Source of the DNA: Micromonospora radicis
Lineage (GTDB): Bacteria > Actinomycetota > Actinomycetes > Mycobacteriales > Micromonosporaceae
DNA length: 64,000 nucleotides
Direction: 5' to 3'
NCBI RefSeq assembly: GCF_003583405.1
Contig: NZ_QXEC01000012.1
Span: 1-64,000 of the forward strand
The position numbers were made by a program, and so were the translations under genes. The notes under the pieces were generated by a model. It was not told where the DNA came from and did no database searches. It was given only the letters and a program-made list of their open reading frames with translations. This document shows positions 15,689-28,500 of this stretch, one piece after another. Every line of letters begins with the position of its first letter. The stretch's first letter is position 1.

Positions 15689-16818
15689 CGGCGGTCCTCC
15701 GCGCCGGTCACGGCGTCGGCACCGGACTGCTCGGCGGCGTTGGCCTGCTCGGCGGCGGCCCGCAGCGAGGCGTGCGTGGGTGCGGCCGGCACGTGGGCCG
15801 GGCGCAGCGACTCGAACTCCTTGCGCAGCACCGGTACGACCTCCTCACCGAGCAGGTCGAGCTGCTCCAGCACGGTCTTCAACGGCAGGCCGGCGTGGTC
15901 GACGAGGAACAGCTGACGCTGGTAGTCGCCGACGTAGTCGCGGAAGCCGAGGGTCTTGTCGATGACCTGCTGCGGGCTGCCCACGGTCAGCGGGGTCTGC
16001 GAGGTGAACTCCTCCAGCGACGGGCCGTGGCCGTAGACCGGGGCGTTGTCGAAGTAGGGGCGGAACTCGCGGACCGCGTCCTGGGAGTTGCGGCGCATGA
16101 ACACCTGGCCGCCGAGGCCGACGATGGCCTGGTCGGCGGAGCCGTGGCCGTAGTGCGCGAAACGCTGCCGGTACAGGCCCACCATCCGCTGGGTGTGCTC
16201 CGCCGGCCAGAAGATGTGGTTGGCGAAGAAGCCGTCGCCGTAGTAGGCGGCCAGCTCGGCGATCTCGGGGCTGCGGATGGAGCCGTGCCAGACGAACGGC
16301 GGTACCCCGTCGAGCGGACGCGGCGTCGAGGTGAACGACTGCAACGGGGTACGGAACCGGCCCTTCCAGTCGACCACGTCCTCGCGCCACAACCGGCGCA
16401 GCAGGTCGTAGTTCTCGATGGCCAGCGGGATGCCGTTGCGGATGTCCTGACCGAACCACGGGTAGACCGGGCCGGTGTTGCCGCGACCCATCATCAGGTC
16501 GACCCGGCCGTCGGCCAGGTGCTGCAGCATCGCGTAGTCCTCGGCGATCTTCACCGGGTCGTTGGTGGTGATCAGCGTGGTCGCGGTGGAGAGCAGCAGC
16601 CGCTCGGTGCGGGCGGCGATGTAGCCGAGCATGGTGGTCGGCGAGGACGGTACGAACGGCGGGTTGTGGTGCTCGCCGGTGGCGAAGACGTCGAGACCGA
16701 CCTCTTCGGCCTTGAGCGCGATGGCGACCATCGCCTTGATCCGCTCCGCCTCGGTCGGCTCACGACCGTTGGTCGGATCGACCGTGACGTCGCCGACGGT
16801 GAAGATCCCGAACTGCAT
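15685..16818 (-). CDS. LLM-class flavin-dependent oxidoreductase (CE1758 type)
   Basis: The 377-aa luciferase-like monooxygenase fold begins MQFGIFTVGDVTVDP and contains VFATGEHHNPPF, LSTATTLITTNDPVKIAEDYAMLQHLADGRVDLMMGRGN and a long C-terminal helix. It uses reduced FMN supplied by the overlapping reductase gene. ATG 16818 is chosen because GAGGAG lies just upstream and the family starts at this Met; the open frame further upstream is non-conserved. A 12-bp palindrome 60 bp upstream is a candidate operator. Confidence 0.9.
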   Translation of the reverse strand: MQFGIFTVGDVTVDPTNGREPTEAERIKAMVAIALKAEEVGLDVFATGEHHNPPFVPSSPTTMLGYIAARTERLLLSTATTLITTNDPVKIAEDYAMLQHLADGRVDLMMGRGNTGPVYPWFGQDIRNGIPLAIENYDLLRRLWREDVVDWKGRFRTPLQSFTSTPRPLDGVPPFVWHGSIRSPEIAELAAYYGDGFFANHIFWPAEHTQRMVGLYRQRFAHYGHGSADQAIVGLGGQVFMRRNSQDAVREFRPYFDNAPVYGHGPSLEEFTSQTPLTVGSPQQVIDKTLGFRDYVGDYQRQLFLVDHAGLPLKTVLEQLDLLGEEVVPVLRKEFESLRPAHVPAAPTHASLRAAAEQANAAEQSGADAVTGAEDRR

Positions 16819-16877
16819 GACAGCTCCTCGTGTCGTCCGACCGGGGCGGGTGGCTCCCGGCGCTGCGGACAACATAT

Positions 16878-16889
16878 TTGACGAGTCAA
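16878..16889. promoter_or_regulatory. Operator-like palindrome upstream of the LLM oxidoreductase
   Basis: TTGACGAGTCAA has complementary 5-bp arms (TTGAC/GTCAA) around a 2-bp centre, inside an AT-rich stretch (AACATATTTGACGAGTCAAC) that stands out in this GC-rich DNA. The form suits a MarR- or TetR-like regulator; no regulator gene is adjacent. Confidence 0.45.
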
Positions 16890-17140
16890 CTATTCCGCGA
16901 CCCCGGGTGCCCGCAGTGTCCCCCGTCACGTCCGGCCCATGCGGGCCCGGACCCCTCCCGACCAGACCGCCGGGCGTGATCGACTCCGTTCACGGCGAGG
17001 TTGGCGCGTCACGGGCGGATGACACCGCGACGTCGCCGCGACGGCGTGGGCCGCGCTCGGGCCTTCTTCCCGCAGCCGCGTGCCGGGGCCGCCGCGGAGG
17101 CCGGAGTACCACCGCCGGAACGCGGCCATCCCGGTCAGCG

Positions 17141-17169
17141 TTGTTTCACTCCCACCTGGCGGGTATTCC
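17141..17169 (+). promoter_or_regulatory. Promoter for the alpha/beta hydrolase
   Basis: TTGTTT (17141-17146), a 17-bp spacer, and TATTCC (17164-17169) lie about 60 bp before the ATG at 17229. Confidence 0.5.
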
Positions 17170-17228
17170 GGCGTACCGACGCCGCCGTCGGGTGAACTTC
17201 ACGTATCGGAATCGCGGGGGTACGAGTC

Positions 17229-17945
17229 ATGTCCGATCAGCAGCCCACCATCGTTCTCGTGCACGGCGCGTTCGCCGACTCGGCGAGTTGGCACGGGGTG
17301 ATCGAGCGGCTGGGCGACGGGTACCACGTGGTGGCCGCCGCCAACCCGCTGCGGAGCCTCGCGGGCGACGCCGCGTACCTGAGGGACGTGCTGCGGGGGA
17401 TCGGCGGGCCGACCATCCTCGTCGGCCACTCCTACGGCGGCATGGTGATCACACAGGCCGCGACCGACGACCCGTCGGTGTCGGCCCTCGTGTACGTCAA
17501 CGCCTTCGCCCCGGACACCGGCGAGAGCGCGCTGTCGCTGTCCGGGCAGTTCCCCGGCAGCACCCTCGCCGACACGCTGGTGCGGTACCCGCTGTCGACC
17601 GGCGGCAACGAGGTGGCGATCGGCCAGGACGCCTACCACCGGCAGTTCGCCGCCGACGCCTCCACCGACCTCGCCGCGCTCATGGCCCGCACCCAACGAC
17701 CGGTCACGGAGCAGGCCCTCGGCGACGGTCTCGTCGGCGACCCCGCCTGGCGGTCGCTGCCCAGCTGGTTCGTGTTCGGCGACGCCGACATGAACATCCC
17801 GGTCGCCGCGCACCGGTTCATGGCCGACCGGGCCGACCCCCGGGGCCAGCGCGAGATCACCGGTGGATCGCACGCGATGGCCGTGGCCCGACCGGGCGAG
17901 GTCGCCGAGACCGTCATCGAGGCGGTCCGGGGCACCGGCGGCTGA
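17229..17945 (+). CDS. Alpha/beta-hydrolase
   Basis: The 238-aa alpha/beta hydrolase fold protein has VLVHGAFADSASW (oxyanion loop), nucleophile elbow GHSYGG, the Asp-containing strand FGDADMNIP, and the catalytic His in GGSHAMAVARP. It belongs to the group of small hydrolases often annotated as salicylate/pheromone-type esterases or chloroperoxidase-like; the substrate is unknown. No secretion signal is seen. Convergent with argH, 37 bp apart. Confidence 0.88.
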   Translation: MSDQQPTIVLVHGAFADSASWHGVIERLGDGYHVVAAANPLRSLAGDAAYLRDVLRGIGGPTILVGHSYGGMVITQAATDDPSVSALVYVNAFAPDTGESALSLSGQFPGSTLADTLVRYPLSTGGNEVAIGQDAYHRQFAADASTDLAALMARTQRPVTEQALGDGLVGDPAWRSLPSWFVFGDADMNIPVAAHRFMADRADPRGQREITGGSHAMAVARPGEVAETVIEAVRGTGG

Positions 17946-17982
17946 CGGTCGGCGACAGCCGCCCACCCCGGACCGCTCCCGC

Positions 17983-19458
17983 TCAGCGGGGTACGACCTG
18001 CTCCGCGGCCCACTCCCGCCAGCCGGCCAGCCGGTCGGCGGCCTCGGCGAGCTGGTCGGCGACCGGACCCGGGCCGGTCGAACCGGGGGTGATCCGGGCC
18101 GCCAGGGCCGAGCGGACCGACAGCACGTCGCGTACGGCCGGGTCCAGGTGCTCGCTGACCGTGGCCAGATCCTCGTCGGAGACCTCGTCCAACGCGCAGT
18201 CCCGGGCGGCGCAGAGCGCCACCAGCTTGCCGGTGATCTCGTGCGCGTCACGGAACGGCACGCCCCTGCGGACCAGCCAGTCGGCCACCTCGGTGGCCAG
18301 CGAGAAGCCCACCGGCGCGGCGGCGACCAGGCGGTCGACGCGTACCGTCATGGTGGAGATCATCCCCGCCAGGGCCGGCAGCAGCAGTTCCAGGGTGTCC
18401 ACGGCGTCGAACGCCGGCTCCTTGTCCTCCTGCATGTCCCGGTCGTAGGTCATCGGCAGGCCCTTGAGCATGGTCAGCACGGCGACCAGCCCGCCGACCA
18501 GCCGGCCGGACTTGCCCCGGGCCAGCTCGGCGATGTCGGCGTTCTTCTTCTGCGGCATGATCGACGACCCGGTGGCGAAGGCGTCGTCAAGTTCCACCCA
18601 GCCGAACTCCTGCGACGTCCAGAGCACCACCTCCTCGCCGAGGCGGGACAGGTGCACGCCGACCAGCGCGGTGATGAAGAGGAACTCGGCGACGAAGTCG
18701 CGGTCGGCGACCGCGTCCATCGAGTTGGCGAAGGAGGTCCGGAAGCCCAGTTCCTTGGAGACCGCCACCGGGTCCAGCGGCAGACCCGACCCGGCCAGCG
18801 CACCGGCGCCCAGCGGACTGACCGCCGCCCGGTGATCCCAGTCGCGCAGCCGCTCCAGGTCCCGCAGCAGCGGCTGGACGTGCGCCAGCAGCCAGTGCCC
18901 GAAGGTGACCGGCTGGGCGTGCTGCAGGTGCGTCATGCCCGGCGCGGCCGTCTCCACGTGCCGCTCGGCCTGCTCGACGAGGGCCTCGGCCAGCTCGACC
19001 AGCCGCGACGCCACCCCCCGGGCGTGGTCACGCAGGTACAGCCGCAGGTCGGTGGCGACCTGGTCGTTACGGGACCGGCCGGCGCGCAGCTTGCCACCGA
19101 GGCTGCCCAGCCGTTCCAGCAGGCCGCGTTCCAGCGCGGTGTGCACGTCCTCGTCGTCCACCGTCGGCCGGAACGCCCCCGACGCGCAGGCGGCCTCCAA
19201 GTCATCCAGGGCGGCGAGGATCCGACCCAGCTCCTCCGGGTCGAGCAGGCCGGCACCGGCCAGCACCCGGGCGTGCGCCCGGGAACCGGCGATGTCGTAC
19301 GGGGCCAGTCGCCAGTCGAACTGGACGCTCACCGACAGTCGCGCGAGCGCCTCCGACGGGCCGCCGGCGAACCGGCCACCCCACAGGCTCGTCCGGTTGG
19401 CTGCGGTGCTGTTCTCAGTCAGGCTCTTGTCGTCCACCCCGCCAATTCTGGTGGTCAC
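17983..19458 (-). CDS. argH: Argininosuccinate lyase
   Basis: ArgH cleaves argininosuccinate to arginine and fumarate, the last step of arginine synthesis. The 491-aa product has TSLWGGRFAGGPSEA near the N-terminus, the catalytic TAMPQ-type signature GSSIMPQKKNADIAELARGK, and THLQHAQPVTFGHWLLAH. The start is taken as GTG 19458, which overlaps the stop of a 52-codon ORF (GTGA) like every other junction in this operon; GTG 19437 is an alternative. argG is not in the window. Confidence 0.97.
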   Translation of the reverse strand: MTTRIGGVDDKSLTENSTAANRTSLWGGRFAGGPSEALARLSVSVQFDWRLAPYDIAGSRAHARVLAGAGLLDPEELGRILAALDDLEAACASGAFRPTVDDEDVHTALERGLLERLGSLGGKLRAGRSRNDQVATDLRLYLRDHARGVASRLVELAEALVEQAERHVETAAPGMTHLQHAQPVTFGHWLLAHVQPLLRDLERLRDWDHRAAVSPLGAGALAGSGLPLDPVAVSKELGFRTSFANSMDAVADRDFVAEFLFITALVGVHLSRLGEEVVLWTSQEFGWVELDDAFATGSSIMPQKKNADIAELARGKSGRLVGGLVAVLTMLKGLPMTYDRDMQEDKEPAFDAVDTLELLLPALAGMISTMTVRVDRLVAAAPVGFSLATEVADWLVRRGVPFRDAHEITGKLVALCAARDCALDEVSDEDLATVSEHLDPAVRDVLSVRSALAARITPGSTGPGPVADQLAEAADRLAGWREWAAEQVVPR

Positions 19459-19609
19459 GCCCACACCCCGTCCCACCGGGCGGCCCGGACGGCGACCGGC
19501 GCACCGCGCCCGCCGGCGGGCAGACCCTCACCGCCGCTACGCGGGGCCGGACGGCAGGCGACGACGGGGGCGTCCGACGCCCCGGCGCAGACCCGGATGA
19601 CCCGATCGG

Positions 19610-19613
<4 letters not shown>
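19455..19613 (-). CDS. 52-aa ORF of unknown function between argR and argH
   Basis: This small ORF begins at ATG 19613, overlapping the argR stop as ATGA, and ends with a TGA overlapping the argH start as GTGA. The product ([18 protein letters not shown]...RWDGVWA) has two Cys and many Gly, Pro and Arg residues, no TM helix and no known motif. The double 4-bp overlap matches the pattern of the whole arg operon and is the main evidence that it is translated. It may be a functional microprotein or simply a coupling device. Confidence 0.55.
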
Positions 19614-22282
<2,669 letters not shown>

Positions 22283-22286
<4 letters not shown>

Positions 22287-23230
22287 GAGGCGACCGAGCC
22301 TTCCTCGTTCGTGGTCGTGGGGCTCGCCGGTGCACTGCGCGTGCTCACGACCATCGTTCCGAAACCTTCGGAGGTGAAGACCTCCAGCAGGGTGGAGTGG
22401 GCGACCCGGCCGTCGACCACGTGCGCGGCGGGCACTCCCCCGCTGACGGCCCGCAGACAGGCCTCCATCTTGGGCACCATGCCCGACTCCAGCGACGGCA
22501 GCAGCTTCGCCAACTCGTCGACGCTGATCTCGCTGACCAGGCTGGCGGTATCCGGCCAGTCGGCGTACAGGCCGGGCACGTCGGTGAGCACCACCAGCTT
22601 GCGGGCGCGCAGCGCGACGGCGAGCGCGGCGGCGGCGGTGTCGGCGTTGAGGTTGTGCAGCACCCCGTCCACGTCCGGTGCCACGGTGGAGATCACCGGA
22701 ATCCGGCCGGCCGCGATCAGGTCGGTCACCGCCGAGACGTCCACCGACTCGACGTCGCCGACCTGCCCGACGTCGACCGGCTGCCCGTCGACGTACGCGG
22801 GCCGTCGCACCGCGGTGAACAGCCCGGCGTCCTCACCGGAGAGACCGACCGCGAACGGACCATGGGAGTTGATCAGCCCGACCAGTTCCCGGCCGACCTG
22901 ACCGACCAGCACCATCCGGACCACGTCCATCGCCTCCGGGGTGGTGACCCGCAGGCCGCCCCGGAACTCGCTGTCGATGCCGAGCCGGCCCAGCATGGCC
23001 GAGATCTGCGGACCGCCGCCGTGCACCACCACCGGCTTGAGGCCGACGTAGCGCAGGAACACCATGTCGGCGGCGAAGGCCCGCTGCAACTCGGGGTCGA
23101 CCATGGCGTTGCCGCCGTACTTGACCACGACGGTGGCGCCGGAGAGCCGGGCCAGCCAGGGCAGCGCCTCGATCAGGGTGGCCGCCTTGGCCTGCGCGCG
23201 GGTCAGGTCCGAGTTCAGGTTCGTGCTCAT
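22283..23230 (-). CDS. argB: Acetylglutamate kinase
   Basis: The 315-aa amino-acid kinase phosphorylates N-acetylglutamate. Motifs: VVKYGGNAM (ATP site), [14 protein letters not shown] (substrate site) and [18 protein letters not shown] 23230 gives the family N-terminus and overlaps the argJ stop. It is usually arginine-sensitive; the N-terminal helix of the sensitive hexameric type ([10 protein letters not shown]) is present. Confidence 0.97.
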
Positions 23231-24396
23231 GTCGAGTAGGCCGAGTTCTCGTGGACGTACGCGTGCGACAGGTCGTTGGTCCACACCGTCGCCGCGGCGG
23301 TGCCGGCGTGCAGGTCGATGCGGATGGTGACGTCCCGGCCGGTCAGGTCGACCTTCGAACGGTCCTCGGCGGCGGCACCGCCCCGGCAGACCCAGACGCC
23401 GTTGACGGCGACGTCGACCGCGTCCGGCTCGAACTCGGCGGCGGTGGTGCCGACCGCGGCGAGGATCCGACCCCAGTTCGGGTCGTTGCCGAACAGTGCG
23501 GTCTTCACCAGGTTGTTGCGGGCCACCGCCCGGCCCACCTCGACCGCGTCGTCCTCACCGGCGGCACCGACCACCTCGATGGCGATCTGCTTGGTGGCGC
23601 CCTCGGCGTCGGCGATCAACTGCTGGGCCAGGTCGTGACAGGCGGCGGTGACCGCCGCGGTCAGCTCGGCCGCGCTCGGCGCGACACCGGAGGCGCCGCT
23701 GGCCAGCAGCAGCACCGTGTCGTTGGTGGACAGGCAGCCGTCGGAGTCGACCCGGTCGAAGGTGACCCGGGTGGCGGCGCGCAGCGCGGCGTCGAGGGCC
23801 CGCGGGTCGGCGACCGCGTCGGTGGTCAGTACGCAGAGCATCGTGGCCATCGCCGGGGCGAGCATGCCGGCGCCCTTGGCCATGCCGCCGACGGTCCAAC
23901 CGGCACCGGCGACCGCCGTGGTCTTCGACCGGGTGTCCGTGGTCATGATCGCCTCGGCGGCGGCGTCGCCGCCGTCACCGGCCAACTCCCGCACCGCCGC
24001 GCTGACCCCCGGTAGGAGCCTGTCCATCGGCAGCCGTTCGCCGATCAGGCCGGTGGAGCAGACCGCCACCTCACCGGCGCCGACCTCCCGACCGGTGGTC
24101 GTGCTCAGTTCGGCGGCGGTGTGCTCGGCGGTGGCGTGGGTGTCCTGGAAGCCGGCGGGACCGGTGCAGGCGTTCGCGCCGCCCGAGTTGAGCACCACCG
24201 CCCGGACCTCACCGCCGTGCAGCACCTGCTGACTCCAGAGCACCGGCGCGGCCTTGACCCGGTTGCTGGTGAAGACCCCGGCGGCCGCGGCGTCCGGGCC
24301 GTCGTTGACGACCAGCGCCACGTCGGGGGCACCGCTGGTCTTGAGGCCGGCGGTCACCCCGGCCGCCCGGAAACCTGCCGGTGTGGTGACGGTCAT
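23227..24396 (-). CDS. argJ: Glutamate N-acetyltransferase / amino-acid acetyltransferase
   Basis: This 389-aa ArgJ is bifunctional or monofunctional and recycles the acetyl group from acetylornithine to glutamate. The autocleavage site is recognisable at [19 protein letters not shown], with the nucleophilic Thr in MATML giving alpha and beta chains. N-terminal [17 protein letters not shown] and [14 protein letters not shown] are also typical. ATG 24396 overlaps the argC stop by 4 bp. Confidence 0.97.
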   Translation of the reverse strand: MTVTTPAGFRAAGVTAGLKTSGAPDVALVVNDGPDAAAAGVFTSNRVKAAPVLWSQQVLHGGEVRAVVLNSGGANACTGPAGFQDTHATAEHTAAELSTTTGREVGAGEVAVCSTGLIGERLPMDRLLPGVSAAVRELAGDGGDAAAEAIMTTDTRSKTTAVAGAGWTVGGMAKGAGMLAPAMATMLCVLTTDAVADPRALDAALRAATRVTFDRVDSDGCLSTNDTVLLLASGASGVAPSAAELTAAVTAACHDLAQQLIADAEGATKQIAIEVVGAAGEDDAVEVGRAVARNNLVKTALFGNDPNWGRILAAVGTTAAEFEPDAVDVAVNGVWVCRGGAAAEDRSKVDLTGRDVTIRIDLHAGTAAATVWTNDLSHAYVHENSAYST

Positions 24397-25394
24397 GGCG
24401 TTACCCCCAGCGGGGACAGGCCCGTGGTTTCGGGCAGGCCGAACATCAGGTTGGCGTTCTGCACCGCCTGGCCGGCGGCACCCTTGCCGAGGTTGTCCAG
24501 GGCGGCGACCACGATCAGTCGACCGGAGTCGACGTCGACGGTGGCCTGCAGGTGGCAGGAGTTGCCGCCGAGCGTGGCGGCGGTGTGCGGCCAGCGCCCC
24601 TCGGGCAGCACGTGCACGAACGGGTCGTCGGCGTACGCCCGCGCGAGCACCGCCCGCGGGTCCACCGTGCCGGTGGGCCGCGCGGTCACGGTGGCCAGGA
24701 TGCCGCGCGGCATCGGCGCGAGCACCGGGGTGAACGACAGTCCGGTCGCCCCGCTGGCCTGCTTGATCTCCGGTACGTGCTGGTGCGCGCCGACCTTGTA
24801 GGGCGACAGGTCGCCCATCACCTCGCTGGCCAGCAGGTGCGTCTTGGCGGCCCGGCCGGCCCCGGAGGTGCCGGACGCGGCGACGACCACCACGTCGTCG
24901 GGCGCGGCGGCACCGGCGGCGATCAGCGGCGCCAGGGCGAGGATGATCGTCGCGGCGTAGCAGCCGGTGTTGGCGACCCGGGTCGCGGCGGCGATCCGGG
25001 TCCGCTGGCCGGGCAGCTCGGGCAGGCCGTAGGTCCACGCCCCGGCGTGCGGGCCGCCGTAGTAGTCGGCCCAGGCCGAAGCGTCAGCGAGCCGGTGGTC
25101 CGCGCCCAGGTCCACGATCCGCACCCCGGCGGGCAACTGCGCGGCGAGGGCGGCCGACTGGCCGTGCGGCAACGCGAGGAAGACCAGGTCGGCCTCGGCC
25201 AGCACGTCCGGTACGGTCTCGGCGAAGGTCATCTCCAGCCCGACGAGCTGCGGGTGGACCGCGTCGAGCGGCTGACCGGCCTGGCTGTGCGCGGTGGCGG
25301 TGACCAGGTCGAACTCGGGGTGCCCGGCGAGCAGGCGAAGCAACTCACCACCCGCGTACCCACTCGCGCCCGCGACCGCGACCCGAATCCCCAT
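24393..25394 (-). CDS. argC: N-acetyl-gamma-glutamyl-phosphate reductase
   Basis: The 333-aa NADP-dependent reductase is the first gene of the operon. It has the Rossmann start VAVAGASGYAGGELLRLL and the catalytic Cys in ANTGCYAAT. ATG 25394 follows CGGAGG; the longer open frame upstream overlaps operator DNA and is rejected. Confidence 0.97.
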   Translation of the reverse strand: MGIRVAVAGASGYAGGELLRLLAGHPEFDLVTATAHSQAGQPLDAVHPQLVGLEMTFAETVPDVLAEADLVFLALPHGQSAALAAQLPAGVRIVDLGADHRLADASAWADYYGGPHAGAWTYGLPELPGQRTRIAAATRVANTGCYAATIILALAPLIAAGAAAPDDVVVVAASGTSGAGRAAKTHLLASEVMGDLSPYKVGAHQHVPEIKQASGATGLSFTPVLAPMPRGILATVTARPTGTVDPRAVLARAYADDPFVHVLPEGRWPHTAATLGGNSCHLQATVDVDSGRLIVVAALDNLGKGAAGQAVQNANLMFGLPETTGLSPLGVTP

Positions 25395-25405
25395 GCCTAC
25401 CTCCG

Positions 25406-25418
25406 TATGACTATGCAA
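25406..25418. promoter_or_regulatory. ARG-box-like half site next to the argC ribosome site
   Basis: TATGACTATGCAA (TTGCATAGTCATA on the minus strand) has the TGCAT-type core of actinobacterial ARG boxes and directly abuts the argC Shine-Dalgarno. Binding of ArgR here would overlap the start of transcription or translation. Confidence 0.5.
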
Positions 25419-25446
25419 CGAAGGGTAACAGCAGCGAAACACACCC

Positions 25447-25480
25447 TGCAAGTTCATGCAGACCACTGCATGAACTTGAC
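25447..25480. promoter_or_regulatory. argO: Double ARG-box palindrome (ArgR operator)
   Basis: CAAGTTCATGCAG and its exact complement are separated by 4 bp (25449-25478), giving two TGCA-N6-TGCA-like boxes in tandem. This is the paired arrangement bound by ArgR hexamers. It lies 55-84 bp upstream of argC. Confidence 0.7.
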
Positions 25481-25547
25481 GACATGCCTACCACCTCCAC
25501 GTACTGCAAAGGCAGCCTGACGACACCGCCGATACGGCCGACACCAC

Positions 25548-28500
25548 TCACAAGGGGATCGATCGATCCTCCTCGGCCTCCACCATCTTCTTCAGGGCAG
25601 GCGCACAATGGTCGGCGACCGAGCGGAACTGGGCGTTCAACTCGAGCAGCCGCCGCCCGACGCCGATCCAGTGCAGGATCCGGCGCGCGATGCCCTGCCG
25701 CTCGTCCATCGTGAAGAACGCGCCACGCTGCAACCACAGCGTTCCGTCCTGCACGATGGTGGTGAAGGTGTGCGGAGAGCGGTCGCCCTCCTGCGAGGCC
25801 ACCCGTTCGAGCTCCCTGAACGCATCCACGGCCTCCGCATGGAGAGTCCCGTCCGCAGGGCGTTCGTTGGCCCGACGCAGGCACACCATCCCCCAGGTGG
25901 TCACGACCTTGAAGTGATCCAGACCACCCTCGCAACCCCGTGCGGTATCCAGGTAGGTCGCCGCCAGGTCGAGGTTCCGCTTCTCCAACTCGTACGAACC
26001 ACACTGCAACCAGTAGTGAAAATCGTCCTTGAGATAGTCGTGCAGCTCGTTGTACACCTCGCGGACAGCCTTCACCGACAACCCCGACTTGATCATCACC
26101 CGATGGTTGATGAGTGCCACCATGGCGCGGCGGGTGGGATCGTTACGGTCCGTTATGCCAGCGCCCCGCTGGACATAGAACAGGAGCAACTGTTCGAAGA
26201 GCTGACGAAAATACGACTTGTCCGCACGGATCGACTTCTCCATCGCCTCGGCCACCACGCGGTGCCTCGTCCGGATGTGTCCGGACTCGCGCCGCACCAG
26301 CATCCGCCGGGAACTGATCAGGCCCTCGATGGCACGGTTGACGGCCAGATCGGGCAGACCGTCCGAGGCAATCTGAAGAAGCGCGTTCTGCGGAAGCGTC
26401 AGCGACCGGTCCTCGTACTGCAGTGCCTCGAACAGACACACCGTGGCGTAGATGTTCCGCTCCCGCTGGTCGAGCTGGCTGAACTCACTGTTCACCCGCT
26501 GCTCGAAACGGTAACCGGTGATCACCTCCACCATCGCCGCCATCAGATCCCGATCACAAACCCGGCGCAGCCGTTCCACCCTGGCTGCATGCAGCTTCAC
26601 CTGCTTGAGCTTGCCCAGCTGGCGATAGGTGTCCAGGCGGTGCACCAACGCGTCCAGATCCTCGTCGGTCAACCGCAGCGGCGGGACCTTGGTCAGACCG
26701 GGAACCTCGTCGAGCAGATGCCCGCGAGTGCTCCGGATCGTCGCTGCCACAAGCACGTTGCCGCGACGACCGAGCCGAGTCATCAGTCGGGCGGCTTCGG
26801 CACCGAAGATGTCGACGTCGTCGATCATCACGGCATCCAGACCGAGGTCGATGCACTCTTCGAACACGTCCTGACTGGACTTGGTGGTGGCCCGGTCCAC
26901 CCACCCCACCGCAAGGCCCTTCATGTACAGAGCCATCGCGAGCTGCATGAGCGTCGTCGACTTACCGGTGCCGGACCGGTCGTTGAGCACCAGCACGGGA
27001 CGCTGCGACGCCGGCGCATCCGCCGCGTCCAACATGGCCGCCAACGTCGACAGCGACGCGGGGATCGCCTCCTTGACATCTCCCCAGGTTGGGTCGGTGC
27101 CCCGAAGATAGAGGGGATCGCCGTCGGGAGCCGCCTCCAACAGGGCGGAGACCATCTGCACCCCCGCGTTGCGGTCCTGGACGGCTCGCGCGCGGGCACG
27201 CAGCTGTATACCGCGACGGATCGGCTCACGGCTGGTGCCGAGCCGGTCCCGCGCCAACTCGGCCACCCCAGTCGGTAGTTGTGTGATCCCGGCACCGGCA
27301 AGCTTCCAGGAGACGACCGGATCGTCACCCGGCGCGATCGCGAACCTGGACGGCTGTCCCTTCGTCGGCCCGTGGTCCCCGACGAGCGCATTCAGGTACA
27401 ACGACAGGTGTCGACTACCGATCTCTCTGGACACGAAGACCACCGGGTGCGTGATCAGGTCCGCCTTCATCTGGCGGAACCACCGGGCCCGGGATCCTCG
27501 CCCCCGGTCGTCGATGTCGAAGACCACGGGAGCGGTCGAGGTACCCGGGGCTATCCCGTTCATCGCCACCACCTCGAGCTGCGGACGGACGCTGCCCGGC
27601 GCGTCCCGATGCGCATCGACCACGACCACGTTCGCGTCGAGCTGCACGCGTGCGGCGATCGCCGCGAAGATGTTCGTACCGGTGCAGTCGTAGATGCGGT
27701 ACCACGGCGCGAGCAGAAGACGCATGGCCGTCTTGTTCACCGCCGGACCGGTGTCGACCAGCATCCCCGCCACGGTCCGCCGGACCAGGGTCGAATCTGT
27801 CTGGCGCAGCCGGCTCATCACCTCGGCGAGTGCAACCCGCCCGTCTGTCTGAGCGGGAAGAGACTCCGCCAATGCTTCGAACAGGTCGTCAGGGCTCCCC
27901 AGCTCGGTTCCCCACTCGCCGCACGACTCTGGCTCGATGCCTGAAGTGACGACCAGGATCGCGTTACCGGTGGCGACGGCCTGATCAAGGTCTTCGAACA
28001 GAGCGGCCCGCTCCTCGGCGACCACTCGCGGCGACTTCTCGCCCTCGTGCGCGGCGGAGGAAGGTTCACCCTCCGACCGGGCCGCCTCCCGCGGCCCTGC
28101 CGACTCACCGGCGACCGGTGCCACCGCATCCAGACAGTGTCCCCGCTGGTCGGTCAGTCGGACCGTCCCGTCGCCGCCCCGACCCGCGATGAGCAGGCTG
28201 GCCCCCGATTGTGCAATGTTCCAGCCACCGCCCGCCGCTGATTCCGGGCGACCGGCGATCGGGAAAACCGGAACCGGAAGAGCCGGCGGGGGGTCAGTCG
28301 GGGGCAACGCCGCCACGAGCGCGAGCGCGTCTAGCGAAGGTCGCTGTTCCGAGTCGCCCAGAAGCATGGCCACCTGCTGCGGATGAAGGGTGGCGAGCTC
28401 CGCACCCGCATCGACGCTGAGCATCCGGAACGTGGTGTTGGCCACCGCAAGCCCGAGCCGTACCCCACCGGCATCGAGCACCACCGCGCCTTCGCCGGGG

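Larger units (their letters stand above)
16819..17228. other. Divergent intergenic region (410 bp)
   Basis: No gene is seen between the LLM oxidoreductase and the alpha/beta hydrolase. The left part holds an operator-like palindrome and AT-rich promoter DNA; the right part holds a promoter for the hydrolase (17141-17169). The central 200 bp, around 16920-17130, is GC-rich without recognisable features. Confidence 0.6.

Noticed and set aside
16819..16929. 37-residue N-terminal extension of the LLM oxidoreductase
   Set aside because: It spans the palindrome and promoter-like DNA and is not part of the family fold; ATG 16818 has its own ribosome site.
18905..19600. Plus-strand open frame over the start of argH
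   Set aside because: Low-complexity Ser/Arg-rich shadow of argH on the opposite strand.
25395..25466. N-terminal extension of argC
   Set aside because: It would be read through the ARG-box region; the conserved Rossmann start and the GGAGG place the ATG at 25394.
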